DNA of 64,000 nt from Chryseobacterium indicum (GTDB taxonomy: Bacteria > Bacteroidota > Bacteroidia > Flavobacteriales > Weeksellaceae): contig NZ_JACSGT010000001.1 of the NCBI RefSeq assembly GCF_021504595.1, positions 3,038,001-3,102,000 on the forward strand, in the 5' to 3' direction. The first letter of the stretch is position 1, and every line of letters begins with the position of its first letter. Positions 36,072 through 45,304 of the stretch are shown here, one piece after another. Position numbers and translations under genes: made by a program. The notes beneath the pieces are model-generated. The model was not told where the DNA came from and did no database searches. It saw only the letters and a program-made list of their open reading frames with translations.

Positions 36072-36533
36072 ATGAATGATCAGTTATTAGAAATTAAAAC
36101 TTATATTGACAATATAAGCTCTTATGACAGTTCGGAAAGTTTTGAATATGATCATTTTCCGTACCTTAAAAATATTTTAGATCATTTTACAGCAAAACAG
36201 CATGATGATTTTATAGAAGAAGTTTTTAAATGGGAAGATCATCAATTATATTTTGTTGCAGATTTTTTAGATTTTACACAATTTATATTAAAAGGAAAAT
36301 ATGATTCATCCTACGTTTTCTGCGAGTGTTTTTCAAAAATTAATAATGTTGAATATCTGAGATATATTTATATTAATTTGGAAATGTACTTAATGCAGAG
36401 AAAATTTTTTAACGATGATTTAATTTTATCTGTTGATGATATTGTTAACAATTTATACCTACTCATCAATCATTTAAGAGATGAAAATAGCATCGATTTT
36501 TGCTTAAAAATGATTGAAAATTTAAAGCATTAA
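36072..36533 (+). CDS. Hypothetical protein, helical, acidic
   Basis: A 153-residue acidic protein without signal peptide or membrane span. Predicted mainly helical, rich in Asp, Tyr and Phe, in the style of small flavobacterial immunity-like or HEAT-like proteins. I do not recognise the family. It starts 8 bases after the SDR gene and converges with ligD, whose stop lies 2 bases beyond its own. Possibly co-transcribed with the SDR. Confidence 0.6.
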   Translation: MNDQLLEIKTYIDNISSYDSSESFEYDHFPYLKNILDHFTAKQHDDFIEEVFKWEDHQLYFVADFLDFTQFILKGKYDSSYVFCECFSKINNVEYLRYIYINLEMYLMQRKFFNDDLILSVDDIVNNLYLLINHLRDENSIDFCLKMIENLKH

Positions 36534-36535
36534 TT

Positions 36536-38416
36536 TCATTCAGCATCTCCCAACAATTCCAGCGCCTCCATCATATCAATTCCCTTTCCCAGAACAGGCT
36601 TAAAGAAATCTCCCTTTTCTTTAATTCTTTCCAACGCATTATGGATATTGAAATCTGTAGGTTGTAAGCCTTTTTTCAGTTCTTCCCATTCCAGAGGCAT
36701 CGAAACGGCAGCTCCTTCTTTTGGACGCAAACTGTAAGCACTTGCTAAAGTCTGCCCGGTTCTGTTTTGAAGATAATCGAGGTAGATTTTTTTGTTGTCA
36801 CGCTTTTGTAAGCTTCTTTCCAGTGTCGTGAGTTTCGGCAATTTTTCATTGACTTGTTTCATTAAAAGGTGCGCAAAGTCTTTTACCTGATCAAATTCGT
36901 ATTTTCCACCCATCGGAATGTAGATATGAATTCCCGTGCTTCCGGAAGTTTTGCAGTATCCGTGGATTTTTACAGATTCTAAAACTTCATTCACCTGCAA
37001 AGCGGTTTCAATAACCTCATCAAACGTATTCTTTTTCGAAGGATCGAGGTCTAAAACCAAGAAGTCAGGATGATCAAGATCGGGAAGTGAAGAATTCCAC
37101 GGATTCATATCAATACAGCCCAAATTGTTTAAATAAGCCAAAGTAGCTTTGTCGTTACAATAAATATAATCAATGTCTTTATCATTCGATTCCGAATAAA
37201 CCTGTGTTGTTTTTATCCAGTCCGGAATACTGTCACCTGCGTCTTTCTGATAAAAATTCTGCTCTTCTATCCCGTTCGGAAAGCGGTTTAGCGAAAGCGG
37301 ACGGTTTTTAAGATGTGGTAAAATATACGCTGCAACCGACTGGTAATATTCGATGACATCGCCTTTTGTAATGCCATCTTTTGGGAAATATATTTTGTCC
37401 TGATTGGTCAGTTTTACCTTATGTCGGTTTAGGGTAATTTCTTGTTCGTTTTCAGACGATTTTATCTTTTTTGGAATTGTCATTGTCGTTGTTTTTGGTT
37501 GGGAAACAGTTTCATAATCTTCAGAAGAATTTCTAACCTCTTCAGGTTCTTTATCTTCTCTCAATGCCACAAAAACAGGGTGGCGAAAAATTCCGTCTTT
37601 CGTAATTTCTGAATATTTTATTTCGCACACCAGTTCAGGTTTTGTCCATGTTACAGGCATATTGGTTTTAGGTTTTATTTCGAAAGGTGATTTTGCGACA
37701 GTAATTTTTTCTAATTTCTGAAGAATTTCCTGAATCAGTTCACGGTTAAATCCCGTTCCCGTATGTCCGCTGTACGTTAGCTTTCCGTCAATATATTTTC
37801 CTAAAATCAAAGCTCCGAAACCTTCTCTCGAACCGCGAGGTTCTGTAAATCCGCAAATAATGGCTTCTTCAGTATTGGTAAATTTGATTTTCAGCCAGTC
37901 GGAACTCCGATGATTTTCTACATAAATGCTGTTGGCTTTTTTAGCGATCATCCCTTCGAGTTTCATCTTTTTCATCTGACTGAAAAATGCAGTACCTTTT
38001 TCCGGAACGTGATCACAGTATTTGATGACATCGGTTTCAATGAGTGCTTCTTTTAACAGTTCTTTGCGCTGAATTAACGGCAGTTCTTCCGTAGAATGAC
38101 CATTCAGCCATAAAATATCAAAAACCTGATAGGTGAGAGCCAGGTCCGGATTGTCACCGATCTGCTGAAGCCATTGGAAATTAGGTTTTCCGTTTTCATC
38201 GTAGGCAACAATTTCACCATCAAGAATCATATGATGAATCTGATTTTCAAAATCCCGCGATATTTTTTCAAATTTTGAAAGGAAAGAAATTCCGTTTCTG
38301 GAGTAGAAGAGAGGTTGATCGGTGCTTAAATCGGCAATGGCACGATAACCGTCCCATTTGATTTCAAAAATCCAGTCTTCATCATCAAAAGCCTCATCGT
38401 GAGGTTTTGCCAGCAT
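36536..38416 (-). CDS. ligD: DNA ligase D, ligase and polymerase domains (3' part of split ligD)
   Basis: A 626-residue protein counted from the first Met. Residues 1-290 are an ATP-dependent ligase with the nucleophile Lys20 in EIKWDGYR, and the oligonucleotide-binding part. Residues about 335-626 are the archaeo-eukaryotic primase-like polymerase domain with LDLDPS and SGSTGIHIYIP. It serves non-homologous end joining with Ku. In most bacteria with this layout the 3'-phosphoesterase domain is fused in front; here that domain is the preceding reading frame (38494-39096). The frame is open upstream of the Met back to an A-run at 38501-38508, so this part most likely reads on from that domain after a -1 frameshift rather than starting here. 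See the separate finding. Confidence 0.88.
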   Translation of the reverse strand: MLAKPHDEAFDDEDWIFEIKWDGYRAIADLSTDQPLFYSRNGISFLSKFEKISRDFENQIHHMILDGEIVAYDENGKPNFQWLQQIGDNPDLALTYQVFDILWLNGHSTEELPLIQRKELLKEALIETDVIKYCDHVPEKGTAFFSQMKKMKLEGMIAKKANSIYVENHRSSDWLKIKFTNTEEAIICGFTEPRGSREGFGALILGKYIDGKLTYSGHTGTGFNRELIQEILQKLEKITVAKSPFEIKPKTNMPVTWTKPELVCEIKYSEITKDGIFRHPVFVALREDKEPEEVRNSSEDYETVSQPKTTTMTIPKKIKSSENEQEITLNRHKVKLTNQDKIYFPKDGITKGDVIEYYQSVAAYILPHLKNRPLSLNRFPNGIEEQNFYQKDAGDSIPDWIKTTQVYSESNDKDIDYIYCNDKATLAYLNNLGCIDMNPWNSSLPDLDHPDFLVLDLDPSKKNTFDEVIETALQVNEVLESVKIHGYCKTSGSTGIHIYIPMGGKYEFDQVKDFAHLLMKQVNEKLPKLTTLERSLQKRDNKKIYLDYLQNRTGQTLASAYSLRPKEGAAVSMPLEWEELKKGLQPTDFNIHNALERIKEKGDFFKPVLGKGIDMMEALELLGDAE

Positions 38417-38493
38417 GGGTTTGATGAAGTTTTCAATTTTCTTTTCGTCAACTAAAGAATTGTATCGTTTGAATTTGGGCTTTATTTCTGAGG

Positions 38494-39096
38494 TTATGAC
38501 TTTTTTTTGCTGCTTTTGAGGCTTTTTTTTTCCTCTAAAAATTTTGTGACCTGAGAATTTTTTGCAGTGTTTTCCTCTGCATCATAATCACTTTCGGCGA
38601 AGTCATCTTTATGTTTGATTAAGAGCCATGAATTTTCTTCCGTATTTTTCATTTTTACCAAAGCAAATTCGCCTTTTAGCTTTTTTCCATGGAGGATAAA
38701 TTTCAAAGATCCGGCGTGAAGCTCTTTTAGCAGCTCTTTTTCATCTGAAAGTTTGGAATGGTTGTCGAGAGGTTCATAAGTTCCGCTGTCCCAGATTTCA
38801 ACCTGTCCGGCTCCGTAATTTCCTTCCGGAATATTTCCTTCAAAATCTTTGTAATCGTAGGGATGATCTTCCACCATCATCGCAAGACGTTTGTCTTTAG
38901 GGTCTAATGACGGTCCTTTTGGAACTGCCCAGCTTTTCAGCACACCATCCATTTCGAGACGAAAATCATAATGCAGTCGTGATGCAGCGTGTCGCTGAAT
39001 CACAAAAATAAGCTGATCTTTGCTCTTTTTTGTTTTTCCTTTCGGTTCGCTGGTTTCGTCGAATTTCCGCTTTTCGTTGTAATCTTTCAGAGCCAT
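38494..39096 (-). CDS. ligD: DNA ligase D, 3'-phosphoesterase domain (5' part of split ligD)
   Basis: A 200-residue phosphoesterase domain of the LigD family, which trims 3' ends before joining. The family core is clear: RHAASRLHYDFRLE with the metal-binding His and Asp, SWAVPKGPSLDP, and VEDHPYDY with PEGNYGAG. It ends in a Lys/Ser-rich tail SLKSSKKKS directly at the A-run, and its stop codon lies two codons after that run. Its ATG shares one base with the stop codon of ku, which suggests translational coupling. A free phosphoesterase domain protein is possible, but the neighbouring in-frame ligase part suggests one split gene. Confidence 0.9.
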   Translation of the reverse strand: MALKDYNEKRKFDETSEPKGKTKKSKDQLIFVIQRHAASRLHYDFRLEMDGVLKSWAVPKGPSLDPKDKRLAMMVEDHPYDYKDFEGNIPEGNYGAGQVEIWDSGTYEPLDNHSKLSDEKELLKELHAGSLKFILHGKKLKGEFALVKMKNTEENSWLLIKHKDDFAESDYDAEENTAKNSQVTKFLEEKKSLKSSKKKS

Positions 39097-39881
39097 TATG
39101 ATGCGTTTTTAGATTTGGTATTCTGTAAACTGGCTTTTAGCTGCGCCATCAGATCAATTACTTTTCCTTCTTTTGCGGGTTCCGCTTTTTTCGTTTTGAT
39201 GTTTTTACCTTTTGCTTTCTGCTTAATGATCTTCATTAAAGCTTCAGAATACGTGTCTTTGTACATTTCAGGATCAAATTCCTGTGAAAGCTGTTCGATG
39301 AGGTTTACTGCCATTTTTAATTCAGCAGGTTTCGGAGCTTTCGCTGCCGGAATTTTAAGATCTCCGTAATCCCTGATTTCCTGTGCGAATCTCAATCGGT
39401 TTAAAACTAACACTTCATTGTTATAAGGGCGGATCATTCCGATGGCTTCACTTTCGCGCAGAACAAATGTTCCTACTCCCACCATTTCTGTTTTTGCTAA
39501 TGCTTTCAGCAAAAGACGATAAGCATTTTCACCATTTTTCTGTGGTTCGAGATAGTACGGATTTTCGAAGTAAACAGAATCTACTTCACTTTCTTTTACA
39601 AACTGATCGATGGAAAGGATTTTGGATTTTTCGGGACTTGCGGCTTCATAATCTTCTTCATCCAGAATAATGTATTTGTCGTCCATGAGGTATCCTTTTA
39701 CAATATTTTCCCATTTCACTTCCTTGCCTGTATTTTCGTTCACTCTTTTAAATCTGATATTCGAAAAATCAGACTTATCCAGCATATCCAAATCCAGTTT
39801 GGTAGTTTCGGTAGCAGAGTAGATTTTGACAGGAATATTGACTAATCCAAAGCCAATGGCGCCGTTCCAGATTGCTTTCAT
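39096..39881 (-). CDS. ku: Ku protein (non-homologous end joining)
   Basis: A 261-residue bacterial Ku. The start MKAIWNGAIGFGLVNIPVKIY and the segments YILDEEDYEAASPEKS and GMIRPYNNEVLVLNRLR are hallmark Ku core motifs. The C terminus is Lys-rich (IIKQKAKGKNIKTKK), as in other bacterial Ku proteins that contact DNA and recruit LigD. It homodimerises around DNA ends. It is the first gene of the ku-ligD operon and its stop overlaps the ligD start. The upstream 197-base gap to the divergent regulator gene shows no clear promoter box. Confidence 0.95.
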   Translation of the reverse strand: MKAIWNGAIGFGLVNIPVKIYSATETTKLDLDMLDKSDFSNIRFKRVNENTGKEVKWENIVKGYLMDDKYIILDEEDYEAASPEKSKILSIDQFVKESEVDSVYFENPYYLEPQKNGENAYRLLLKALAKTEMVGVGTFVLRESEAIGMIRPYNNEVLVLNRLRFAQEIRDYGDLKIPAAKAPKPAELKMAVNLIEQLSQEFDPEMYKDTYSEALMKIIKQKAKGKNIKTKKAEPAKEGKVIDLMAQLKASLQNTKSKNAS

Positions 39882-40078
39882 CGTACTTTATTTTCAGTAA
39901 AACGTACAATGATTGTGCCGTGTAATTATTTTGTGGTATCTTAAATAATTACAATTGAGTTATTTATGTTTTTTTAGGAACAGGTTATGTAAGAAATACT
40001 CCGTAAGAATCCGGAAGTATAATATTACCTTTACCGTAACATTTATTTAATCACAGCAAGATATATCGGTAAAATTCT

Positions 40079-41752
40079 ATGAAATTTAAAATTATCACAG
40101 TATTTTTTTTATTCTTATTTCAGACGTTGCTTTTAGCACAGAACGAAAAAGCAATTGATATTTTTAACAACAGAAACGAAGATTTAAACAAAGCAGTAAA
40201 AGATTTATCTGTATTAAAAAAATCTGCGAAATCTAATGAGAGCCAATTGCTTCTGAATTCTTTACTGGCATTAACCTACATTACCAGAAAAGATTACGAA
40301 TCTGCAAAAAAGTATATTACGGAAGCTGAAAAATTTTCCGGTAAGAATGGGAGTTCTTCAGGAGAAGCCTATTACAATTTCGCAATTGGAAAGCTATACA
40401 TGATTCTGGAGATTAATGACCAGTCAATTAATTATTTTTTAAAGAGTTTCAGGCTTTTCAAGCTGAATGAAAATTTTGCAATGGCAAGTGATGCTGGAGT
40501 TTCTATTTTCTATATTTCCAATTATAAGGATGTGAAAATTTTGAATGAATCTCTTGAACTGGCGGATCAAAGCAAAGATGTGGGAGCAATTATTAATGCC
40601 AGATGCGGATTTGCCAATTATATGAAGAATGATTTTAATAATAACAAGACTTCAAAATACAATTCAGAGCAGTTGTTAAAATATCTAAAGGAAACGGTAG
40701 ATCTGGTAAAGAATGAAAATGAAACCACTCAGAAATTTGCTTTGGCTTCATTATATTTTAATTACGGATATAATTTGCTTTTTTATAAGAAAAATCCGGA
40801 AGGCGATGTTTATCTTAATAAAGCATTAAAGCTTGCTAAAAAGTATAACTATCTGTCTATATACAGGAATTATTATGGCGCAAAAGGAGATATTCTGCTG
40901 GAAGATAAGAGAATAGAAGAAGCCAAAGCTTTTTTCCATCGTGGATTGAAGGAGGCGCAGGCAATGCCTTATCCGGATGCTGTCACAGAACTTTTATTTT
41001 ATGATGATCTGAAGAAAATCGCAGCTACGCAAAAAGATTGGGAAGAATTCTACAGGATCGACCAGCTTTTTCAGGCTGCAAGTAAGAAAGCAAACGATGA
41101 AAGTGTAAACAAAGCGATACAAAACAGCATTATAAAATATGAAATGAAAGAGAAGGAAGAAAAAATAGAAACTCTGACTTCTAAAAATTTCAACCAGAGA
41201 ATCTACATCCTGATCATGATTGTTGTGATTGTATTAATGCTGATCATCTGGTTTCAGTATCAGAAGAATAATAAGCTGAAAATGCATCTTATTTCGGAGA
41301 AGAATAAGCAATTAGAGATTGAGAGAAATCAGGTTCGTAAAGAATTGATCGGCAGTGTGCTTCATCTTGAAAAGAAAAATGAAATTTTGAATAATCTTAA
41401 AGAAAAACTGATGGAAAAAAAATCTGCCGCGCCTTCTGTCATAGATCATCAGATTTTTAAAGCAATAGATGAGGGGATTCTGGTAGATGATGATTTTGAA
41501 AAGTTCAGATCTAATTTCAATACCATTTATCCTGAATTTTTCAATAAATTATTGGATAAAGCCAACCAGAATCTTACACAGCTGGATTTAAAATATTGTG
41601 GTTTTATTTTGATGAAACTTTCCACAAAAGAAATTGCATCCCAGATGAATGTAGAGCCAAAAAGTATAAGAATGGCGCGTTACAGAATAAAACAGAAGCT
41701 TAATCTGGGGAAAGACGAAGATCTGGATCAATTTATACAGCATCTTTCTTAG
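40079..41752 (+). CDS. Membrane TPR protein with C-terminal LuxR-like helix-turn-helix
   Basis: A 557-residue protein. Signal peptide 1-20; several TPR-like helix pairs from about 30 to 345 in the periplasm; one membrane span near 371-391; a cytosolic coiled coil (about 395-445); and a C-terminal helix-turn-helix (about 500-557, with LSTKEIASQMNVEPKSIRMARYRIKQKLNL). This is a flavobacterial one-component regulator layout: external TPR sensor, internal DNA-binding end. Target genes unknown. The neighbour downstream (41921) is a small membrane protein and could be a target. Confidence 0.8.
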   Translation: MKFKIITVFFLFLFQTLLLAQNEKAIDIFNNRNEDLNKAVKDLSVLKKSAKSNESQLLLNSLLALTYITRKDYESAKKYITEAEKFSGKNGSSSGEAYYNFAIGKLYMILEINDQSINYFLKSFRLFKLNENFAMASDAGVSIFYISNYKDVKILNESLELADQSKDVGAIINARCGFANYMKNDFNNNKTSKYNSEQLLKYLKETVDLVKNENETTQKFALASLYFNYGYNLLFYKKNPEGDVYLNKALKLAKKYNYLSIYRNYYGAKGDILLEDKRIEEAKAFFHRGLKEAQAMPYPDAVTELLFYDDLKKIAATQKDWEEFYRIDQLFQAASKKANDESVNKAIQNSIIKYEMKEKEEKIETLTSKNFNQRIYILIMIVVIVLMLIIWFQYQKNNKLKMHLISEKNKQLEIERNQVRKELIGSVLHLEKKNEILNNLKEKLMEKKSAAPSVIDHQIFKAIDEGILVDDDFEKFRSNFNTIYPEFFNKLLDKANQNLTQLDLKYCGFILMKLSTKEIASQMNVEPKSIRMARYRIKQKLNLGKDEDLDQFIQHLS

Positions 41753-41920
41753 TTGTAATTGGTTTAAAATAAGCGGTTAAATTTATTGTATACGCTTTGT
41801 AGACGGTTTTAATTTCCTCATAGACACTTTATAGACACTCAAAATTGCTGTTGTTGATTTGCCGATAATATCTTTGCCGGGTTGAAAATAATCTTATTCA
41901 GAAATTTAAAAACTCAAAAC

Positions 41921-42247
41921 ATGAACAACAAAGTTTTAGCAATTATTTCGTATATCACCCTTGTCGGATGGCTTATCGCATTTTTTTTAAGAAACAAATC
42001 GCAAAAAGACAGGCTGGTTAATTTTCATCTCAGCCAGAGTTTGGGATTGGCAATTGTTTCCACGTTATTTAATATTGCGCTGACGATAGTCGCTGCTATT
42101 GTTCCGTCATTGCACTTTTTAGGTTACATTGGCTATTTATTCTTTATTTTAATGATTTTGGGGATAATAAACGCCGCAAATGAAAAAGAAACTCCACTAC
42201 CGCTTATCGGTAATATGTTTGTAAATAAATTTTCTTTTATCAATTAA
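41921..42247 (+). CDS. Small membrane protein, DUF4870-like
   Basis: About 108 residues from the ATG at 41921; a TTG at 41882 would add 13 residues, but the ATG fits the family start (MNNKVLAIISYITLVGWLIA). Three hydrophobic segments (about 5-22, 44-66, 70-88) with FFLRNKS and VNFHLSQSLGLAIV between them resemble DUF4870/Tic20-like membrane proteins. Function unknown. It sits 168 bases after the TPR/HTH regulator and is followed by a hairpin. Confidence 0.7.
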   Translation: MNNKVLAIISYITLVGWLIAFFLRNKSQKDRLVNFHLSQSLGLAIVSTLFNIALTIVAAIVPSLHFLGYIGYLFFILMILGIINAANEKETPLPLIGNMFVNKFSFIN

Positions 42248-42399
42248 AAATTCATTTCTTCACAAAGACTGACAAATCTTTTTATTCTCTATAAAAAGAT
42301 TTTCAGTTTTTGCAAAAGCTTTCTTATCACGGTTTAAGATACACCCATTACATCAACATAAAAATCATCCTCATAAATAAGCGGAGAAAAAAACAATAG

Positions 42400-42430
42400 A
42401 GGTCGGAAGAAATTCAGACCTTTTTATTTT
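42400..42430 (+). terminator. Hairpin with T-run after the DUF4870-like gene
   Basis: AGGTC pairs with GACCT across a 13-base loop, followed by TTTTATTTTT. Short stem, moderate support. Confidence 0.45.
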
Positions 42431-42528
42431 TATTGATTAGCAGTAATGTTGAAGGAGTTAAATTGTTCCTTTTTATATTGATTTTGGTTGTCTGTAAGAG
42501 ATGTATTGTTTGATGAATATTTGATGGT

Positions 42529-44694
42529 TTATTTTGAATTTATTTCTCTGTAAACAAGAACTTTATCAATGTAGTAGCCATAATTGAATGAAACAATCTT
42601 GGAATGCTCTTTTCTAAGTAGTTTTTTATCTTTTAAATATTTTCGCCATTCCCAAGCCCGGTCAGAAGGTGGACAAATGTACATTCCTGCAGAATTACAA
42701 AGTTTATCCGGATAACCTAATGTAGTATTTTGATCTAATTCTAAAAGTTTAATAACAGCACCAACTTCATTTTCAAGTTCCTGACTGCCAGTGAAAGGTG
42801 TCACAATATTGAATTTCAGAATTTCATAAATTTTATCGTAATCTAAACTTTCATCCTGATTTTTATAATCAATTCCTGCAAGATCAAGATAATATTTATA
42901 AAGCTCTTTTTCCGTATGCGATTGATAAACGGATAAAAATCCGTCTCTTACTTTTTTATCTTTCCAGTTTTCAATTACAAAAAAACCGAAATCTCTTTCA
43001 AACATTGAATATTTGTTATTGTAGCTATTTTCTTTGAAATTTAATTTTTCTAAAATCTGTAGTGCTTCAGGAATCTGTGAATACCCCACTTTTGAAAAAA
43101 GTTTTAAAATTTTATATTCAAAATCATCACTGTCTTTTGCTGTAACTTTTATTTTTTCAGTCTCATCTTTCAGATCAACTTTTTCACTGTTAAAGTTTCC
43201 ATCGGATATTTTTTGAGGTGAAATGGGATAGTCAAAACTTTTCAGACACATTTTTTTCGCATTTTCTATTTGAAAAACAATATCGGGATCTTCTGATTTA
43301 ATTTTATCTAAAAGTTTTATCACATCATTTCCGTTTCCTGTGAATTTAAAAAGATAATAATTAACATTTCCGTTAATGCCAATTCTTCCGTATAATAAAG
43401 ATTTTTTTAGATACAATTCTAACTGCTTTTCATCATTGAGAATTGTATCCCAGTTTTTCGTATAATAAATGTCTAAAATTCGTGAAACAGATTCTGATAA
43501 TTTTGGTCTTTTTTCATAAATCAATGACCAATATTCTAATGGAGTGAGATCCTGTAAAGTAAGATGGTCTATTAAATAGTTTTCGTACTCCCTTCTTTCT
43601 TTTAAAGAAATCTTCGAACTTAATTTTTCAATATACGTATGAAGATCTTTTGTTCCCTGAAAATCGATATGGTTTTGTCTATAATACAATGTAAGAAGGG
43701 ATAGCTGGCTAAGAAATCTATAGGGAAACATTGGAATAATAGGATTAGTACTGCTAAGAATGTTTCTTTCCTTTTCTGTACTAATTTCGTTTACTCTTTT
43801 AGTGTCGCTTTGCGAAAGCTTAATGAATGTATTTAAAGCAATGGAGTCATTATCATTGGAGAGTTCTTCAAAAAGATTCGCGACATCGTCTATTTGTTTA
43901 GATTTCAAAGACTTATTAATGAAACAATGTGATGAATTGTCCCAAACAAAATTTTTGTAGTTTTTTGAGAAATAAATAAGCAAATTAAGGATTGCATTGT
44001 TATCAAAATTAGAATCATCAGTATCCCATACTCTGTAATCATTTCTTCCGACAGAACCAATATCTTTATGAATCAGCAATTTTAAAAGCTCCGGAAAATC
44101 TTCCTGATCTCTATTGAAAAAGTTGAATTTATCTCTTAAACGATAAAATTCTTCACAAATTTTTACAAGAGATTCGGGATTGTTCTGGCGTATTAAAACA
44201 TCAATTCCTCTTGCTTTTATCCAATCTTTAGTGATGATTTCAGAGCGTCTTTTAATAAGTTTCTGTAGTTTTGCAATCGGCAGCTCCCGAAATTCTATGA
44301 AATCTTTTCTGTCTTTGAGAGGGGTAATATAAAATGTTTCTAATTCTGGAGAATACTTAATTTTGTTTTCGTTCTTTTTAAAGAAATCAGAATAAGTATC
44401 AGAATTTTTTATTTCTTCAAGATTAATTGCCTGCTCAGGAAAAATGAAATTTTCTTCAATAACTCTTTTTGCAAGATAGAATTCTTCAGTTTCATGATAA
44501 TGATGTCCAAGATATTCTGCCAGTTTTTTAGAGCTGTCAAAATAAGGCGTTAGTTCATAGAGCGCTTTTTTGTCACCTTTCTCAATTCTTAATTTTAGTT
44601 TATAAATTTCACTTTCATAATATTGTCCTTCTGCATATTGGCAATTGAACAAATGGGTAAAAAATAAAAACAGTAGTGGTATTAGTTTGTTCAT
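42529..44694 (-). CDS. Large hypothetical secreted protein
   Basis: A 721-residue protein with a signal peptide (residues 1-19; the end LFNC could be a lipobox). The rest is mainly helical with many Asp, Lys, Tyr and Leu; repeated helical stretches suggest an HEAT/TPR-like solenoid, though I cannot define units. I do not recognise the family. It is followed on the same strand downstream by nothing close, and preceded by a smaller secreted hypothetical gene 46 bases upstream, so the two may form an operon. Confidence 0.6.
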   Translation of the reverse strand: MNKLIPLLFLFFTHLFNCQYAEGQYYESEIYKLKLRIEKGDKKALYELTPYFDSSKKLAEYLGHHYHETEEFYLAKRVIEENFIFPEQAINLEEIKNSDTYSDFFKKNENKIKYSPELETFYITPLKDRKDFIEFRELPIAKLQKLIKRRSEIITKDWIKARGIDVLIRQNNPESLVKICEEFYRLRDKFNFFNRDQEDFPELLKLLIHKDIGSVGRNDYRVWDTDDSNFDNNAILNLLIYFSKNYKNFVWDNSSHCFINKSLKSKQIDDVANLFEELSNDNDSIALNTFIKLSQSDTKRVNEISTEKERNILSSTNPIIPMFPYRFLSQLSLLTLYYRQNHIDFQGTKDLHTYIEKLSSKISLKERREYENYLIDHLTLQDLTPLEYWSLIYEKRPKLSESVSRILDIYYTKNWDTILNDEKQLELYLKKSLLYGRIGINGNVNYYLFKFTGNGNDVIKLLDKIKSEDPDIVFQIENAKKMCLKSFDYPISPQKISDGNFNSEKVDLKDETEKIKVTAKDSDDFEYKILKLFSKVGYSQIPEALQILEKLNFKENSYNNKYSMFERDFGFFVIENWKDKKVRDGFLSVYQSHTEKELYKYYLDLAGIDYKNQDESLDYDKIYEILKFNIVTPFTGSQELENEVGAVIKLLELDQNTTLGYPDKLCNSAGMYICPPSDRAWEWRKYLKDKKLLRKEHSKIVSFNYGYYIDKVLVYREINSK

Positions 44695-44740
44695 GACAAA
44701 AAGAAATGGTTCTTTTATTAACGAGATGTATGTTTAAAAA

Positions 44741-45133
44741 TTATTGAATACTATCAATCTGCTTTTTTAAATAATCAAACTTATCCGTGTTGATGTCTCC
44801 AATGGTAGATTCTACGCTGTATTGTTTAGAAATAATAATATATCTGTTCTTTTCATAGCAATGCTTTATAATTTCTACAGAAATCGATTCGTTGTTATCC
44901 AGATTAATAATTCCGCTAAAGCTTTCGCACCTGTAACGTCCTTCATCATTTTCGAAATGATCAAAAATGCCTTTCATATCCTCCTGACTGAAAAATATGT
45001 TTTCAATATCTGCTGAAACAATAGTGTGTTTTCTCAACGTTCTTTTAAAATCATATTCTACAATTTCTTTAGCTACCCCAAAGCAGGTTGAGCTAAATAC
45101 AAGCAATAATCCTGAAATGTAAGAGAGCTTCAT
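44741..45133 (-). CDS. Small hypothetical secreted protein
   Basis: A 130-residue protein with a signal peptide (1-20, cleavage near CFG-VAK). The mature part is acidic and mixed alpha/beta, with two cysteines (RYRCES and KHCYEK). No family recognised. It lies 46 bases upstream of the large secreted hypothetical gene on the same strand and may be expressed with it. Confidence 0.55.
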   Translation of the reverse strand: MKLSYISGLLLVFSSTCFGVAKEIVEYDFKRTLRKHTIVSADIENIFFSQEDMKGIFDHFENDEGRYRCESFSGIINLDNNESISVEIIKHCYEKNRYIIISKQYSVESTIGDINTDKFDYLKKQIDSIQ

Positions 45134-45169
45134 TATTTCTTCGTAAGCTTTTTCTTTTACGTTCGGAGG

Positions 45170-45271
45170 TTAATAAAGTATTTTCTTTATAAATATGAGT
45201 ATGAAATAAACTGCACAGGCTATTCCAGAAATATATCCTAAAGTGGCTATTAGAGAAATTAGTGTTTTCAT
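45170..45271 (-). CDS. 33-residue single-span membrane protein
   Basis: ATG at 45271 on the minus strand opens 33 codons: MKTLISLIATLGYISG, then IACAVYFILIFI and a basic end KKILY, stop TAA at 45170-45172. It would be one membrane helix with a positive C-terminus. It lies between aspS and the secreted hypothetical pair, just after the aspS terminator. Too short to assign; coding status rests on composition only. Confidence 0.4.
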   Translation of the reverse strand: MKTLISLIATLGYISGIACAVYFILIFIKKILY

Positions 45272-45272
45272 A

Positions 45273-45300
45273 AAAAAAGCGGAGAAAAATTCCCCGCTTC
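45273..45300 (-). terminator. Terminator of aspS
   Basis: On the minus strand AAGCGGGG and the CTCCGCTT arm pair around an AATTTTT loop and are followed by a T-run. It lies directly after the aspS stop. Confidence 0.7.
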
Positions 45301-45304
45301 TAAT

